Assembly: GCA_027020665.1 (NCBI GenBank)
Contig: JALUVJ010000094.1
Coordinates: 1-56,998, forward strand
Source of the DNA: Nitrospira sp.
Lineage (GTDB): Bacteria > Nitrospirota > Nitrospiria > SBBL01 > JAADHI01
Reading direction: 5' to 3'
Length of the DNA stretch: 56,998 bases
Position numbers and translations under genes: made by a program. Under the pieces are notes generated by a model. That model saw nothing but the letters and a program-made list of their open reading frames with translations, made no database searches and had not been told where the DNA came from. Numbering within the stretch: the stretch's first letter is position 1; each line of letters starts with the position of its first letter. This document shows, piece after piece, positions 16,786 through 26,474 of this stretch.

Positions 16786-17681
16786 ATCAGCCGTCCGACA
16801 TCGGAGCGGGTTTCATGCCCGCCCCTCCCCGCAATCCGCCCGCTGGCGCGACATCCCCCTATTTGCCTTATCCTGCGGAAATTGTTGAAAAACGCCTGGA
16901 GTCCCGCGGGGTCTACACCTTCCGGCTGCGTTTTTTGGATGAAGTGCGGCACAAAAACTACGACTTCCGGCCCGGTCAATTCAACATGCTCTATATTTTC
17001 GGCGTGGGCGAAGTGGCGATTTCCATCGTCTCCGATCCGGAAATCGGCGAAACCTTGGATCACACCGTGCGCATTGTCGGTAACGTGACGGAAGCCTTGA
17101 ACCGGCTGGATGTCGGGGATGTCATCGGCATTCGCGGGCCCTACGGCAGCGCCTGGCCGCTGGAAGCGGCCAAAGGAAAAGACGTGATCATTCTCACGGG
17201 CGGTTTGGGTTGCGCACCCGTCGTTTCCGTCATCAACTACATCACAGCGCGGCGTGATGATTACGGGGCGCTCAAAATCTTTCACGGCGTGAAAACCCCC
17301 AAAGACCTGCTCTACCGCGAACGCATCCGGGCCTGGCAGAAGGATGCGCGCACGGAAGTTTACCTGACCGTCGATCACCCCGACCACGCATGGCAATACA
17401 GCGTCGGCATCGTCACCAATCTCTTCACGCAGATACAGTTGGATCTTTCAAACAGCATCGTCATGATGTGCGGACCCGGCATCATGATGCACCACGCCGT
17501 GCGGGATTTATGTTCACGCGGCATGCGGATGGATCAGCTTTATGTCTCACTGGAGCGCAACATGAAATGCGCCCTGGGTTTTTGCGGCCACTGCCAGATG
17601 GGGCCTAATTTTCTCTGTAAGGAGGGGCCGATTTTTCGCTACGACCGGATTCGGCACTGGTTTGAAACACCGGCAATTTGA
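16782..17681 (+). CDS. hydG: Group 3b-type [NiFe] hydrogenase, FAD/NAD(P)-binding gamma subunit
   Basis: A 299-residue flavoprotein of the ferredoxin-NADP reductase fold. It shows an FAD site ([11 protein letters not shown]), a nucleotide-binding loop ([16 protein letters not shown]) and a C-terminal [2Fe-2S]-type cysteine cluster [17 protein letters not shown] at about residues 266-282, as in dihydroorotate dehydrogenase electron-transfer subunits. It should exchange electrons with NAD(P)H. The start ATG at 16782 overlaps the hydB TGA. Its own TGA overlaps the hydD ATG. The first 30 residues are Pro/Gly-rich and non-conserved. Confidence 0.9.
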   Translation: MNQPSDIGAGFMPAPPRNPPAGATSPYLPYPAEIVEKRLESRGVYTFRLRFLDEVRHKNYDFRPGQFNMLYIFGVGEVAISIVSDPEIGETLDHTVRIVGNVTEALNRLDVGDVIGIRGPYGSAWPLEAAKGKDVIILTGGLGCAPVVSVINYITARRDDYGALKIFHGVKTPKDLLYRERIRAWQKDARTEVYLTVDHPDHAWQYSVGIVTNLFTQIQLDLSNSIVMMCGPGIMMHHAVRDLCSRGMRMDQLYVSLERNMKCALGFCGHCQMGPNFLCKEGPIFRYDRIRHWFETPAI

Positions 17682-18463
17682 TGAATCAAAAAACCGCAAA
17701 ACCCACACTCGCAGTCTTCAAATTTGCCTCTTGCGATGGTTGTCAGTTGACCCTGCTCAATTGCGAAGACGCCCTCTTGCCTCTTGCCGACGAAATTGAA
17801 ATTGCCCATTTTTTGGAGGCCTCGAGCGCCGTTTTGCCCGGCCCCTACGATGTGACGCTGGTCGAAGGCTCAATCACCACGCCGCACGACGCACAACGCA
17901 TTCAAGAAATCCGCAAGCAAAGCAAGAAACTCATTTCCATCGGGGCCTGCGCGACCGCCGGCGGCATTCAGGCCCTGAGAAATTTTAAAAACGTGGACGA
18001 CTTTATTTCCGTCGTGTATGCCCAGCCCGGCTACATCGATACGCTCGCGACCGCAACGGCCATCAGCGAACACGTGCGCGTGGATTTTGAACTGCGCGGC
18101 TGTCCCATCGACCAAAAGCAAGTGATCGAAGTCCTCACCGCCCTGCTTCAGGGACGCAGGCCCGACATCCCCTCACACAGCCTTTGTGTCGATTGCAAAC
18201 AACGCGGCCTCGTCTGCGTCACGGTGGCGCAAGGCACGGCCTGTCTCGGCCCGGTCACGCATGCCGGATGCGGCGTGCTTTGCCCGGCCTGCGAGCGGGG
18301 CTGTTACGGCTGCTTCGGCCCGATGGAAACGCCGAATACACGCGCGCTGCGGACGACATGGGCGCGACGGGGCATGACGGATGCCGAAATTTCTCAGGCC
18401 TTCAAGGGCATCAACGCCAACGCCCCGGCCTTTCGAAAGGAACATGATGCACCAAAGCGATGA
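17681..18463 (+). CDS. hydD: Group 3b-type [NiFe] hydrogenase small (delta) subunit
   Basis: A 260-residue Fe-S subunit. The proximal cluster motif [19 protein letters not shown] is at about residues 9-27, with later ligands in [10 protein letters not shown], and a Cys-rich C-terminal region ([26 protein letters not shown]) can hold the medial and distal clusters. There is no Tat signal peptide, so the enzyme is cytosolic, as expected for group 3. A TTG lies just before the chosen ATG. It overlaps the start of hydA by about 17 bp. Confidence 0.92.
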   Translation: MNQKTAKPTLAVFKFASCDGCQLTLLNCEDALLPLADEIEIAHFLEASSAVLPGPYDVTLVEGSITTPHDAQRIQEIRKQSKKLISIGACATAGGIQALRNFKNVDDFISVVYAQPGYIDTLATATAISEHVRVDFELRGCPIDQKQVIEVLTALLQGRRPDIPSHSLCVDCKQRGLVCVTVAQGTACLGPVTHAGCGVLCPACERGCYGCFGPMETPNTRALRTTWARRGMTDAEISQAFKGINANAPAFRKEHDAPKR

Positions 18464-19751
18464 CAATCGGTCGATCGAAGTCGGCGCGCTCGCACGGGTT
18501 GAAGGCGAGGGCGGGCTCGACGTGAAAATCAAAAAGGGCCGAGTCACCGAAGTCAAGCTGCGTATTTTTGAACCGCCGCGTTTTTTCGAGGCTTTTTTGC
18601 TGGAGCGCGATTTTACCGAGGCCCCGGACATTACCGCGCGCATCTGCGGCATCTGTCCCGTTGCTTATCAAATGAGCGCCAGTCACGCGATGGAAGATGC
18701 CTGCGGCATCAAAGTCGAAGGCGCGCTGCGCGATCTGCGGCGCATGATTTATTGCGGCGAATGGATCGAAAGCCACGCCCTGCATGTCTACATGCTGCAC
18801 GCGCCCGATTTTTTAGGCTACGAAAGCGGTATCCAGATGGCGAAAGACTTCCCCGATATTGTCGAACGGGGCCTGCGTCTTAAAAAAATCGGCAACGCCC
18901 TCATGACCCTTTTGGGCGGGCGTTCCGTGCATCCCGTGAATCTGCGGCTGGGCGGTTTTTACCGTGTGCCCGCCCGTGCGCAAATGCAGGCACTGAAAGC
19001 GGATTTGGAATGGGCGAAAGACGCCGCCCTTCAAACCGTGCAATGGACGGCGGCCTTTGATTTCCCGGATTTTGAACAGGATTACACCTTTGTCTCCCTG
19101 CGCCATCCGGAGGAATACCCCATCAACGCAGGCCGCATTGTTTCAAACAAGGGACTGGACATAGCCGTTCGCGAATACACAGAACATTTTACCGAAGAAC
19201 ACATCGCCCACAGCACGGCGCTGCATTCCCGTCTTGAAGGGGAGACGCTTTATTTTGCGGGACCGATGGCGCGCTACAATCTGAATTTCGACCGGCTGCC
19301 CGCTGCGGTTCAAAGCGCCGCCGAGGCCGCCGGGCTGGGGCCTGTGTGCCGAAATCCCTTTCAGGGCATCATCGTGCGCAGTCTGGAAATCCTGTACGCC
19401 TGCGAAGAAGCACTCCGCGTACTCGAAAACTATGTGCCGCCGGATGTGCCCGCCGTCGCGGTCGTGCCGCGGTCCGCGACGGGCCACGGCTGCACGGAAG
19501 CGCCGCGCGGCCTGCTGTATCATCGTTACGACATTGACGAAAACGGAAAAATTCACAGTGCGAAAATCGTCCCGCCCACGTCCCAAAATCAACGCGTTAT
19601 CGAAAATGACCTCTACCGGCTCATCCCGCAATACATTGATTTTCCGAAAAAAGCGCTGAAACACCGCTGCGAACAGGCCATCCGTAACTACGATCCCTGT
19701 ATCTCCTGCTCCACTCATTTTTTAGATCTTCGGATCAAAGAAGAGGATTAA
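18447..19751 (+). CDS. hydA: Group 3b-type [NiFe] hydrogenase large (alpha) subunit
   Basis: A 434-residue catalytic subunit. Both Ni-Fe ligand pairs are present: RICGIC near the N-terminus (about residues 62-67) and DPCISC near the C-terminus. The protein ends [13 protein letters not shown], so a maturation endopeptidase is expected to cut after the His of the CxxCxxH-like end and release about ten residues. Two start codons lie close together (18444 and 18447); 18447 has the better distance from AAAGGA. The next gene begins 3 bp after the stop and encodes the matching endopeptidase as part of a fusion. Confidence 0.93.
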   Translation: MHQSDDNRSIEVGALARVEGEGGLDVKIKKGRVTEVKLRIFEPPRFFEAFLLERDFTEAPDITARICGICPVAYQMSASHAMEDACGIKVEGALRDLRRMIYCGEWIESHALHVYMLHAPDFLGYESGIQMAKDFPDIVERGLRLKKIGNALMTLLGGRSVHPVNLRLGGFYRVPARAQMQALKADLEWAKDAALQTVQWTAAFDFPDFEQDYTFVSLRHPEEYPINAGRIVSNKGLDIAVREYTEHFTEEHIAHSTALHSRLEGETLYFAGPMARYNLNFDRLPAAVQSAAEAAGLGPVCRNPFQGIIVRSLEILYACEEALRVLENYVPPDVPAVAVVPRSATGHGCTEAPRGLLYHRYDIDENGKIHSAKIVPPTSQNQRVIENDLYRLIPQYIDFPKKALKHRCEQAIRNYDPCISCSTHFLDLRIKEED

Positions 19752-19754
19752 AGC

Positions 19755-22526
19755 GTGCCGCACGCGCAGAGGGCCGATATCCGCGTCATCGGCATCGGCA
19801 ACCCCTTTCGGCGGGATGACGGTGCGGGCATTGAAGTTGCGCGGCGTTTGAAGGCGCGGCTTTCTCCGGGTATTACGGTCATCGAGCAAAGCGGAGAAGC
19901 CGCCGCCTTGATGGATGCCTGGCAAGGGGCCGAAACCGTGATCCTGATCGATGCGCTTGTTTCCGGCGCAGCGCCCGGCGCGCTGCGGTGCATTGACCTT
20001 CGGACGGAGAAACTCCCGGCCGGACTGTGCCGCGCTTCGAGCCACGCCTTGGGTGTGGCAGAGGCCGTCGCGCTGGCCCGGCAATTCAAGCAGCTTCCCG
20101 CCCGGCCCGTGCTGATCGGGATTGAAGGACAGGATTTTTCCGAGGGGACGGAATTTTCCGGGGCGGTCGCAGGGGCGATTGAAAATGCCGTCCGCTTGGC
20201 AATCGATACGGCCGGGCTTCAAGATCTTGAAGCCCGGCAACACAAAACCCAGCCGCAAAGCCTGCGAATTGTGGTTGAAGGCACGGTGCAGGGCGTTGGC
20301 TTCCGCCCCTTTGTGTACCGTTTGGCGCGCTCGCTTGACCTGAAGGGCTGGGTTGAAAACAGTCCGAAAGGTGTATTGATTGCAGCCGAAGGCAGTCCCG
20401 GCCGCCTCGATATCCTGCTCAAACGCATCCGGCGGGACGCCCCGGTGCACAGTGTCATCACAGGCATCACAAGCACCGCGCTGAAAACACAGGGGGGGCC
20501 GGATTTTGAAATCCGTCAAAGCAAAGTTTCCGGGAATAAACAAACCGGCGTCCTGCCGGATATCGCCCCCTGCAACGCCTGTCTTCAGGAATTGTTTGAT
20601 CCCCGAAACCGGCGGTACCGCTATCCCTTTATCAACTGCACGCACTGCGGGCCGCGTTTTTCCATCACCGAAGCCCTTCCCTATGACCGCGCGCGGACCA
20701 GCATGAGCCCCTTTACACTGTGCGCGGCCTGCCGCGCGGAATATCATGATCCGAATGACCGGCGTTTTCATGCCCAAGCAAATGCCTGTGCGGACTGCGG
20801 GCCGCAACCGGCCTACCTGGGGCCCGACGGGAAACCGCAATCAACAAACGAAACCGCCCTGCGTGATACCGCCGCAGCACTCCGGGCCGGGCATATTGTC
20901 GCGGTGAAGGGCATCGGCGGGTTTCATCTCATGGCGGACGCGCGAAACGAAGGGGCCGTCCTGCGCTTGCGAGAAAGAAAGAAGCGGCCCGCAAAACCTT
21001 TCGCGCTGATGTACCCGGCGTTGAAAGCTGTGTATCGCGATTGCATCGTTTCCCGGGCCGAAACGGCGCTGCTCGGCGCGCCTGCAGCTCCCCTCGTCCT
21101 GCTCCGGCGGCAAACAAGTGCCCGCATCGCGCCCGCCGTTGCGCCGGATAACCCGGACTTGGGCGTCATGCTGCCTGCTTCTCCTTTGCACCACCTGCTC
21201 ATGCGGGCACTTGGATTTCCGCTCGTCGCCACCAGTGCGAACCGTTCGGGTGAACCGATTTGCGCAAACGAGGCAGACGCGCGGAAGCGTCTCAAAGGGA
21301 TTGCAGACGGTTTTCTCATCCACAATCGCGCCATTGTCCGGCCCTTGGATGATTCGGTGCTGCGGGTCACGGCAGGCCAAACCGCGGTGCTGCGCCGCGG
21401 GCGTGGGCTGCCGCTGCTTTCGCTTCCGCTGAATGTGCCTTGCCCGCCCCTCCTGGCCGTGGGCGGGCACTTGAAAAACACCATTGCCCTGACACACGGA
21501 CGGCACATCCTCCTCAGCCCTCACATCGGCGATCTGGAATCGGCCGCCGCGATTCAACGCCGGGATCACACGATTGAAGCCCTGCAAGGTCTCCACGGCA
21601 CGCAGGCCCGCCATATTGCCTGCGACGCCCATCCCGATTATGCTTCAAGTCAATGCGCGGCCCGGCAGGGCCTGCCCCTGACACCGGTTCAGCACCACCA
21701 CGCGCACGTCGCCGCCTGCATGGCCGAGCACGGCTTAAAGGGCGAGGTCTTCGGCATTGCCTGGGACGGTGCCGGCTTCGGTCCGGACGGCACGGTGTGG
21801 GGCGGAGAATTTCTGCGGGCTTCCGCGCGATCGTTTGAACGCTTGGCCTTCCTGCGGCCCTTCCGGCTGCCGGGCGGCGAATCGGCCCAGCGCGAACCCC
21901 GGCGCGCCGCGCTGGGCTTGCTTTACGAATTGTACGGGGACAAGCTTTTTGAAACGGCCCGCTTCGCCCCGCTTGCGGCGTGTTCCTCCGCTGAAAAAAA
22001 GATCCTTCAAAGCATGCTTAAGCGAGGGATCAATGCCCCCTACACATCCGGCATGGGACGGCTTTTTGATGCGATTGCATCGCTATCGGGACTTCGGCAG
22101 GGGCCCTGTTTCGAGGGAGAGGCCGCGATGGCACTCGAATTCGCCGCCCGGAAGACCGCCGCCGAAAACCCGGATGAATCCTACGCCTTCGATCTCCGGC
22201 CCGGAATGCCTTGTTGTGTCGATTGGGCGCCCATGCTGCACGGAATCCTGCGCAATATGGAAGATGCCGTCCCGGTCAGCCGCATTGCTAAAAAATTTCA
22301 CCGCAGCCTGCTTGACATCATGGTGGCACTTGCGCGACGCTTTGCCGAAAACCGCATCGTGCTCACCGGCGGTTGTTTTCAAAACCGCATCTTATTGGAA
22401 CAGGGGGTTGCACGCCTGCGTGAAGCGGGTTTTGAAGTCTACTGGCCCCAGCAGGCTCCCCCCAATGACGGTGGCATTGCCTTGGGACAGGCCTTTGTCG
22501 CGGCGCAGCAACTCGGAGCAAAATAG
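19755..22526 (+). CDS. hypF: Hydrogenase maturation endopeptidase-HypF fusion
   Basis: A 923-residue protein joining two maturation enzymes. Residues about 9-155 are an M52/HycI-type endopeptidase: IGIGNPFRRDDGAG, LIDAL and SSHALG supply the nickel-binding Asp21, Asp66 and His97. After a short linker (about 156-168), residues about 169-923 are a complete HypF: acylphosphatase (VEGTVQGVGFRPFVYRLA), two zinc fingers (C273/C276/C295/C298 and C323/C326/C345/C348), a YrdC-like domain and a Kae1-like carbamoyltransferase with HHHAHVAACMAEH. HypF makes the cyanide-ligand precursor from carbamoyl phosphate; the peptidase trims the large subunit last. The reading frame is unbroken. The start is GTG, and hypC follows 2 bp after the stop. 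Confidence 0.92.
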   Translation: MPHAQRADIRVIGIGNPFRRDDGAGIEVARRLKARLSPGITVIEQSGEAAALMDAWQGAETVILIDALVSGAAPGALRCIDLRTEKLPAGLCRASSHALGVAEAVALARQFKQLPARPVLIGIEGQDFSEGTEFSGAVAGAIENAVRLAIDTAGLQDLEARQHKTQPQSLRIVVEGTVQGVGFRPFVYRLARSLDLKGWVENSPKGVLIAAEGSPGRLDILLKRIRRDAPVHSVITGITSTALKTQGGPDFEIRQSKVSGNKQTGVLPDIAPCNACLQELFDPRNRRYRYPFINCTHCGPRFSITEALPYDRARTSMSPFTLCAACRAEYHDPNDRRFHAQANACADCGPQPAYLGPDGKPQSTNETALRDTAAALRAGHIVAVKGIGGFHLMADARNEGAVLRLRERKKRPAKPFALMYPALKAVYRDCIVSRAETALLGAPAAPLVLLRRQTSARIAPAVAPDNPDLGVMLPASPLHHLLMRALGFPLVATSANRSGEPICANEADARKRLKGIADGFLIHNRAIVRPLDDSVLRVTAGQTAVLRRGRGLPLLSLPLNVPCPPLLAVGGHLKNTIALTHGRHILLSPHIGDLESAAAIQRRDHTIEALQGLHGTQARHIACDAHPDYASSQCAARQGLPLTPVQHHHAHVAACMAEHGLKGEVFGIAWDGAGFGPDGTVWGGEFLRASARSFERLAFLRPFRLPGGESAQREPRRAALGLLYELYGDKLFETARFAPLAACSSAEKKILQSMLKRGINAPYTSGMGRLFDAIASLSGLRQGPCFEGEAAMALEFAARKTAAENPDESYAFDLRPGMPCCVDWAPMLHGILRNMEDAVPVSRIAKKFHRSLLDIMVALARRFAENRIVLTGGCFQNRILLEQGVARLREAGFEVYWPQQAPPNDGGIALGQAFVAAQQLGAK

Positions 22527-22528
22527 GC

Positions 22529-22771
22529 ATGTGTCTCGCCGTTCCCGGCAAAATCGTTTCCGTTTCGACACCTGAAGCTTCGCCGCTGCAACGGACGGGG
22601 CAAGTGAGCTTCGGAGGCATTTTAAAAGAAATCTCGCTCGCCTTCGTGCCGGAGGCCGAGGCCGGCGACTACATCATCGCCCACGCCGGTGTCGCTATCA
22701 GCCGTGTCGATGAAGCGGAAGCCCGTCGCAACTTTGAATACTTGAGGGAGATTGACGAAAGGGGTATGTAG
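22529..22771 (+). CDS. hypC: Hydrogenase assembly chaperone HypC
   Basis: An 80-residue protein beginning MCLAVPGKIV, the invariant HypC/HybG N-terminus in which Cys2 carries the Fe(CN)2CO unit together with HypD. The C-terminal part GDYIIAHAGVAIS is also typical. It lies between the peptidase-HypF fusion and hypD in the same operon, so it likely serves this hydrogenase. Confidence 0.95.
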   Translation: MCLAVPGKIVSVSTPEASPLQRTGQVSFGGILKEISLAFVPEAEAGDYIIAHAGVAISRVDEAEARRNFEYLREIDERGM

Positions 22772-22818
22772 GGCTTTAAAATTCCGAAGCCCTACAGCAG
22801 AACATCCGATACGATCTT

Positions 22819-23898
22819 ATGAAATACATCGACGAATACCGCGACGCGAAGATCGCAAAAAAGCTGGTGCAGGCGATTGAACACCAAATCACCCGGCCTT
22901 GGACGATCATGGAAGTCTGCGGCGGGCAGACCCATGCCATTGTGAAATACGGCATCGATGCCTTGCTGCCCAAAGAAATCACGCTTCTGCACGGACCGGG
23001 CTGTCCGGTGTGCGTTACGCCGATTGAACTGATTGACAAGGCCGTGGAAATCGCTGCAGAGCCGGAGGTTACATTCTGCTCTTTCGGCGACATGCTGCGC
23101 GTGCCCGGAAGCCGGCACGATTTGTTTTGGGCCAAGTCTCAGGGCGGCGATGTGCGTATCGTCTACTCGCCTTTGGATGCGCTCAAATTCGCGCAGGAGC
23201 ATCCGGATCGCGAAGTCGTCTTTTTTGCCGTGGGTTTTGAAACGACGGCCCCGGCCAATGCCATGGTCGTCGCCGAAGCGCGGCGCCGGGCGGTCAAGAA
23301 TTTTTCCATTCTCGTTTCACACGTGCTCGTGCCGCCTGCGATTGAGGCCATTCTGTCCGTGCCGGAAAATCGTGTGGACGGCTTTCTCGCGGCGGGACAT
23401 GTCTGCACGATCATGGGTTTTGAGGAATATGAGCCCCTCGTCAAAAAATACGGCGTGCCCATGGTGGTCACGGGTTTTGAACCGCTCGATATCCTGCAAG
23501 GCATCAAAATGTGCCTGCGGCAACTGGAAGCAGGCCGCGCCGCAGTCGAAAACCAGTATGTGCGCTCGGTCAAAAAAACAGGCAACCTTCCGGCACGTGC
23601 GCTGCTTGAAGCCGTGTTTGAGATCGTGCCGCGACAATGGCGCGGTATCGGAGAAATTCCAAAAAGCGGCTTTGCTTTACGGGAGCCGTATCAATCCTTC
23701 GATGCCGAGCGGCGTTTCGGCGCGGCGGATGCCGTGGAAAATGCCGAAACCGGATGTATCAGCGGCCTGATTTTGCAAGGCTTGAAAAAACCGAATGCCT
23801 GTCCGCATTTCGGAACAACCTGCACCCCGGAGCACCCGCTCGGCGCAACCATGGTCAGCAGCGAAGGGGCCTGTGCGGCCTATTGGCGATATCGGTGA
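22819..23898 (+). CDS. hypD: Hydrogenase maturation protein HypD
   Basis: A 359-residue scaffold protein for assembling the Fe(CN)2CO group with HypC and HypE. Family signatures are visible: [17 protein letters not shown] near residues 31-47, [13 protein letters not shown] near 55-67 and a [4Fe-4S]-type cysteine set toward the C-terminus ([15 protein letters not shown]). It starts at ATG 22819. hypE, hypA and hypB do not follow; the next gene is proS on the other strand, so those genes must lie elsewhere in the genome. Confidence 0.95.
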   Translation: MKYIDEYRDAKIAKKLVQAIEHQITRPWTIMEVCGGQTHAIVKYGIDALLPKEITLLHGPGCPVCVTPIELIDKAVEIAAEPEVTFCSFGDMLRVPGSRHDLFWAKSQGGDVRIVYSPLDALKFAQEHPDREVVFFAVGFETTAPANAMVVAEARRRAVKNFSILVSHVLVPPAIEAILSVPENRVDGFLAAGHVCTIMGFEEYEPLVKKYGVPMVVTGFEPLDILQGIKMCLRQLEAGRAAVENQYVRSVKKTGNLPARALLEAVFEIVPRQWRGIGEIPKSGFALREPYQSFDAERRFGAADAVENAETGCISGLILQGLKKPNACPHFGTTCTPEHPLGATMVSSEGACAAYWRYR

Positions 23899-24004
23899 CA
23901 GGACAGAAGACCGTGATGCATGTGCCTTTAAATCGTTGCAAGCAACGGCGATATCTTTTTGGATGAAAGGGAATTCTGAGCTTTGAGGGAGTTCAAACGC
24001 AGCT

Positions 24005-25732
24005 TTATTCAGATATTGGTCCATTTCCCGGCCGCATGATTGCGTCTACGACTTGATCGAGGGCAAAACCTTGTTTTTCACCGCTTTTCCGGTCTTTGAG
24101 CTCCACGATGCCGGCTTCCAGGTTGCGTTCGCTGACGACGATTTGAAGCGGAATGCCGAGCAGATCGGCGTCGTTGAATTTTACACCTGCGCGTTCCTTT
24201 CGGTCTTCAAATAAGACCTGTAGGCCTTTTGCTTCGAGTGCAGACAGTAATTGTATTGCCGCGTCCATGACCGGGGCTTTTTTTTCCTGCATGGGGATGA
24301 TTTCAACATCAAAGGGGGCAATCTGCCGGGGCCAGACAATGCCGTGTGCGTCGTGATTTTGCTCAATGGCCGCGGCGACAATGCGGGAGAGGCCGATGCC
24401 GTAACACCCCATCACAAAAGGCTGTTTTTTGCCGTGTTGATCCAGAAAGCGTGCATCCATTGTGTCGCTGTATTTTGTGCCGAGCATAAAAACATGACCG
24501 ACTTCGATGCCCCGGTCGATCACAAGCTTGCCGGGACAGCGCGGGCAGGGATCGCCCGCAATCGCGTTGCGCAGATCGGCATAGCGACTGATTTGAAAGT
24601 CCCGTCCCGCGACGGCATGTTTAAAATGTGTGTCTTGTTTGTTTGCGCCGATGATACATTCGCGTTGTGCTTTGAGTGAAAAATCGGCGAGGATGTCAAT
24701 GTCTTGCAATCCGACTGGCCCGGAAAAACCCGACGGGCCGCCCGTGACGGCTTCAACGGTTTCACGATTTGCCAAGGCCAATGTTGCTGCGCCCAGTTCT
24801 TTTTGTAATTTAATTTCATTCACGTCATGATGCCCGGCAACTAGCACGGCGACAGGTAAGTCATCGGCCACAAACAGCAGGGTTTTAACCAGCGCGTGGG
24901 CGGAGACCTTCAAAAAGGCGCAGACCTCTTCAACCGATTTTTGGCCGGGTGTGCTCACCGACGCCATTTTGGGCGGCGCTTTACGGGTTTCAGCGGAGGA
25001 GGATGTGCTTGCTTCTCTTAATTCGGCCCGCTCAACATTGGCGGCATATTCGCACCGATCACAGGATACGATGGCGTCTTCCCCCGTTTGCGCAAGCACC
25101 ATGAATTCATGCGAGGAAGACCCGCCGATTTGTCCCGTATCGGCCTCGACCGCACGAAAATGCAGTCCGATCCGGCTGAAAATCGTATGATAAGCGGCAT
25201 ACATCCTGCGATAGCTCGTTTCGGCGGCCCGGACATCCGCATCAAAACTGTAGGCATCTTTCATGAGAAATTCTCGGCCGCGCATCAAGCCAAAACGCGG
25301 ACGGATTTCATCACGAAACTTGGTTTGAATCTGAAAAAGATTCAAGGGCAATTGTTTGTAGGAGCGCACTTCGCGCCGAATCAAGTCCGTGATGACTTCT
25401 TCGTGTGTGGGGCCGAGACAAAAATCCCGGTCATGCCGATCCTGAAGCCGCATCAGTTCCCGTCCGTATTTGTCCCATCGCCCGGTTTCCTGCCACAGTT
25501 CGGCGGGTTGCAGCGCGGGCAGTAAGACTTCCTGCGCACCGGCTTTTTCCATTTCTTCCCGAACGATTTTTTCGACTTTTGAAAGCACCCGTCGCCCGAG
25601 CGGCAGCAGGGAATAGACCCCGGAGGCGACTTTTCGTATAAGTCCCGCACGCAGCATGAGTTTATGGCTGACGGTTTCGGCATCCGAGGGATCGTCACGC
25701 AGTGTGGGAATGAGCAGCTTGGAATAATACAT
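24005..25732 (-). CDS. proS: Prolyl-tRNA synthetase, bacterial type with editing domain
   Basis: A 575-residue class II synthetase that charges tRNA-Pro. Motif 1 begins after MYYSKLLIPTLRDDP, motif 2 contains TKFRDEIRPRFGLMRGREFLMKDAYSF, an inserted YbaK-like editing (INS) domain lies at about residues 220-380, motif 3 is GCYGIGLSRIVAAAIEQ, and a C-terminal anticodon-binding domain (about 470-570) follows. The start at 25732 matches the usual MxxSKLLIPT beginning and has an AGGAG upstream; an in-frame reading extends 19 codons further but lacks conservation. It converges with hypD. Confidence 0.95.
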   Translation of the reverse strand: MYYSKLLIPTLRDDPSDAETVSHKLMLRAGLIRKVASGVYSLLPLGRRVLSKVEKIVREEMEKAGAQEVLLPALQPAELWQETGRWDKYGRELMRLQDRHDRDFCLGPTHEEVITDLIRREVRSYKQLPLNLFQIQTKFRDEIRPRFGLMRGREFLMKDAYSFDADVRAAETSYRRMYAAYHTIFSRIGLHFRAVEADTGQIGGSSSHEFMVLAQTGEDAIVSCDRCEYAANVERAELREASTSSSAETRKAPPKMASVSTPGQKSVEEVCAFLKVSAHALVKTLLFVADDLPVAVLVAGHHDVNEIKLQKELGAATLALANRETVEAVTGGPSGFSGPVGLQDIDILADFSLKAQRECIIGANKQDTHFKHAVAGRDFQISRYADLRNAIAGDPCPRCPGKLVIDRGIEVGHVFMLGTKYSDTMDARFLDQHGKKQPFVMGCYGIGLSRIVAAAIEQNHDAHGIVWPRQIAPFDVEIIPMQEKKAPVMDAAIQLLSALEAKGLQVLFEDRKERAGVKFNDADLLGIPLQIVVSERNLEAGIVELKDRKSGEKQGFALDQVVDAIMRPGNGPISE

Positions 25733-25804
25733 GGGCAAGGGTCTCCTGACTAAAGGCGGAAATTTTACAGCACTTTCATCATGAATCAAAGCCTTTTGTC
25801 ATAT

Positions 25805-25829
25805 CCCAAAATCAATCGCCGATTTTGGG
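25805..25829 (-). repeat. Dispersed GCGAT-centred palindrome, copy 5
   Basis: On the minus strand it reads CCCAAAATCG, GCGAT, TGATTTTGGG: a near-perfect copy in reverse orientation, between proS and the interrupted membrane-protein gene. Confidence 0.85.
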
Positions 25830-26466
25830 CCGGGCCTCAACGCGTCTCAATCTGAAACGTGCTTGCCGGCGGGCAAGGCGGCTTTCTGCTACAGTTTAAT
25901 ATATGGCTTTGTCTTCACCCGATATCAGATGAGGATGCACATGAGTGATATTTATGCGGCCCCTATGGCGGAATTGAAGGAGTCTGTACCGCTGGAAGGC
26001 TACGGCTCCCTTGAGCGCGCCGTTTCCGGAGATTATGAATTTAACGTGGGAGACACCATTGGCGAAGCCTGGGTTAAAACCAAGGGCGCTAAGGGCACCC
26101 TTCATCTGGCTTTCTTTTTATATGTGATTGTTTATGCCGCGCTGACGGTCGGATTGGAATTGCTGTTTTCGGCTCTTGGTTTCCCGATGTCCTTCTTGCC
26201 CGGTATCGTTGTCGGTATGCTTAGCGTCCCGCTTGGCGCGGGTCTCTTTCTTTTGGGCGCACGCCGCGCGGCGGACGCGCCGCTTTCCAGCACCCGTATT
26301 TTTTATTATTTTGATAAAACCCTGCCTTTACTGGCAACCGTCGTATTGATGTATCTCTTTATCGTTTTGGGTTTTATCGTTTTTATCCTCCCCGGCATTT
26401 ACCTGAGTCTGGCCTACTACATGGCGGTCCCCTTAGTCGTGGAAAAGGGTTTGAGCCCCTGGCAGG

Positions 26467-26474
26467 CTCTGGAG
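26467..26474. repeat. Target site duplication, left copy
   Basis: CTCTGGAG at the left border of the IS, identical to 27819-27826. Confidence 0.85.

Noticed and set aside
23934-23947. Terminator between hypD and proS (CGTTGC-AA-GCAACG)
   Set aside because: The stem has almost no loop and no T-run; too weak to call.
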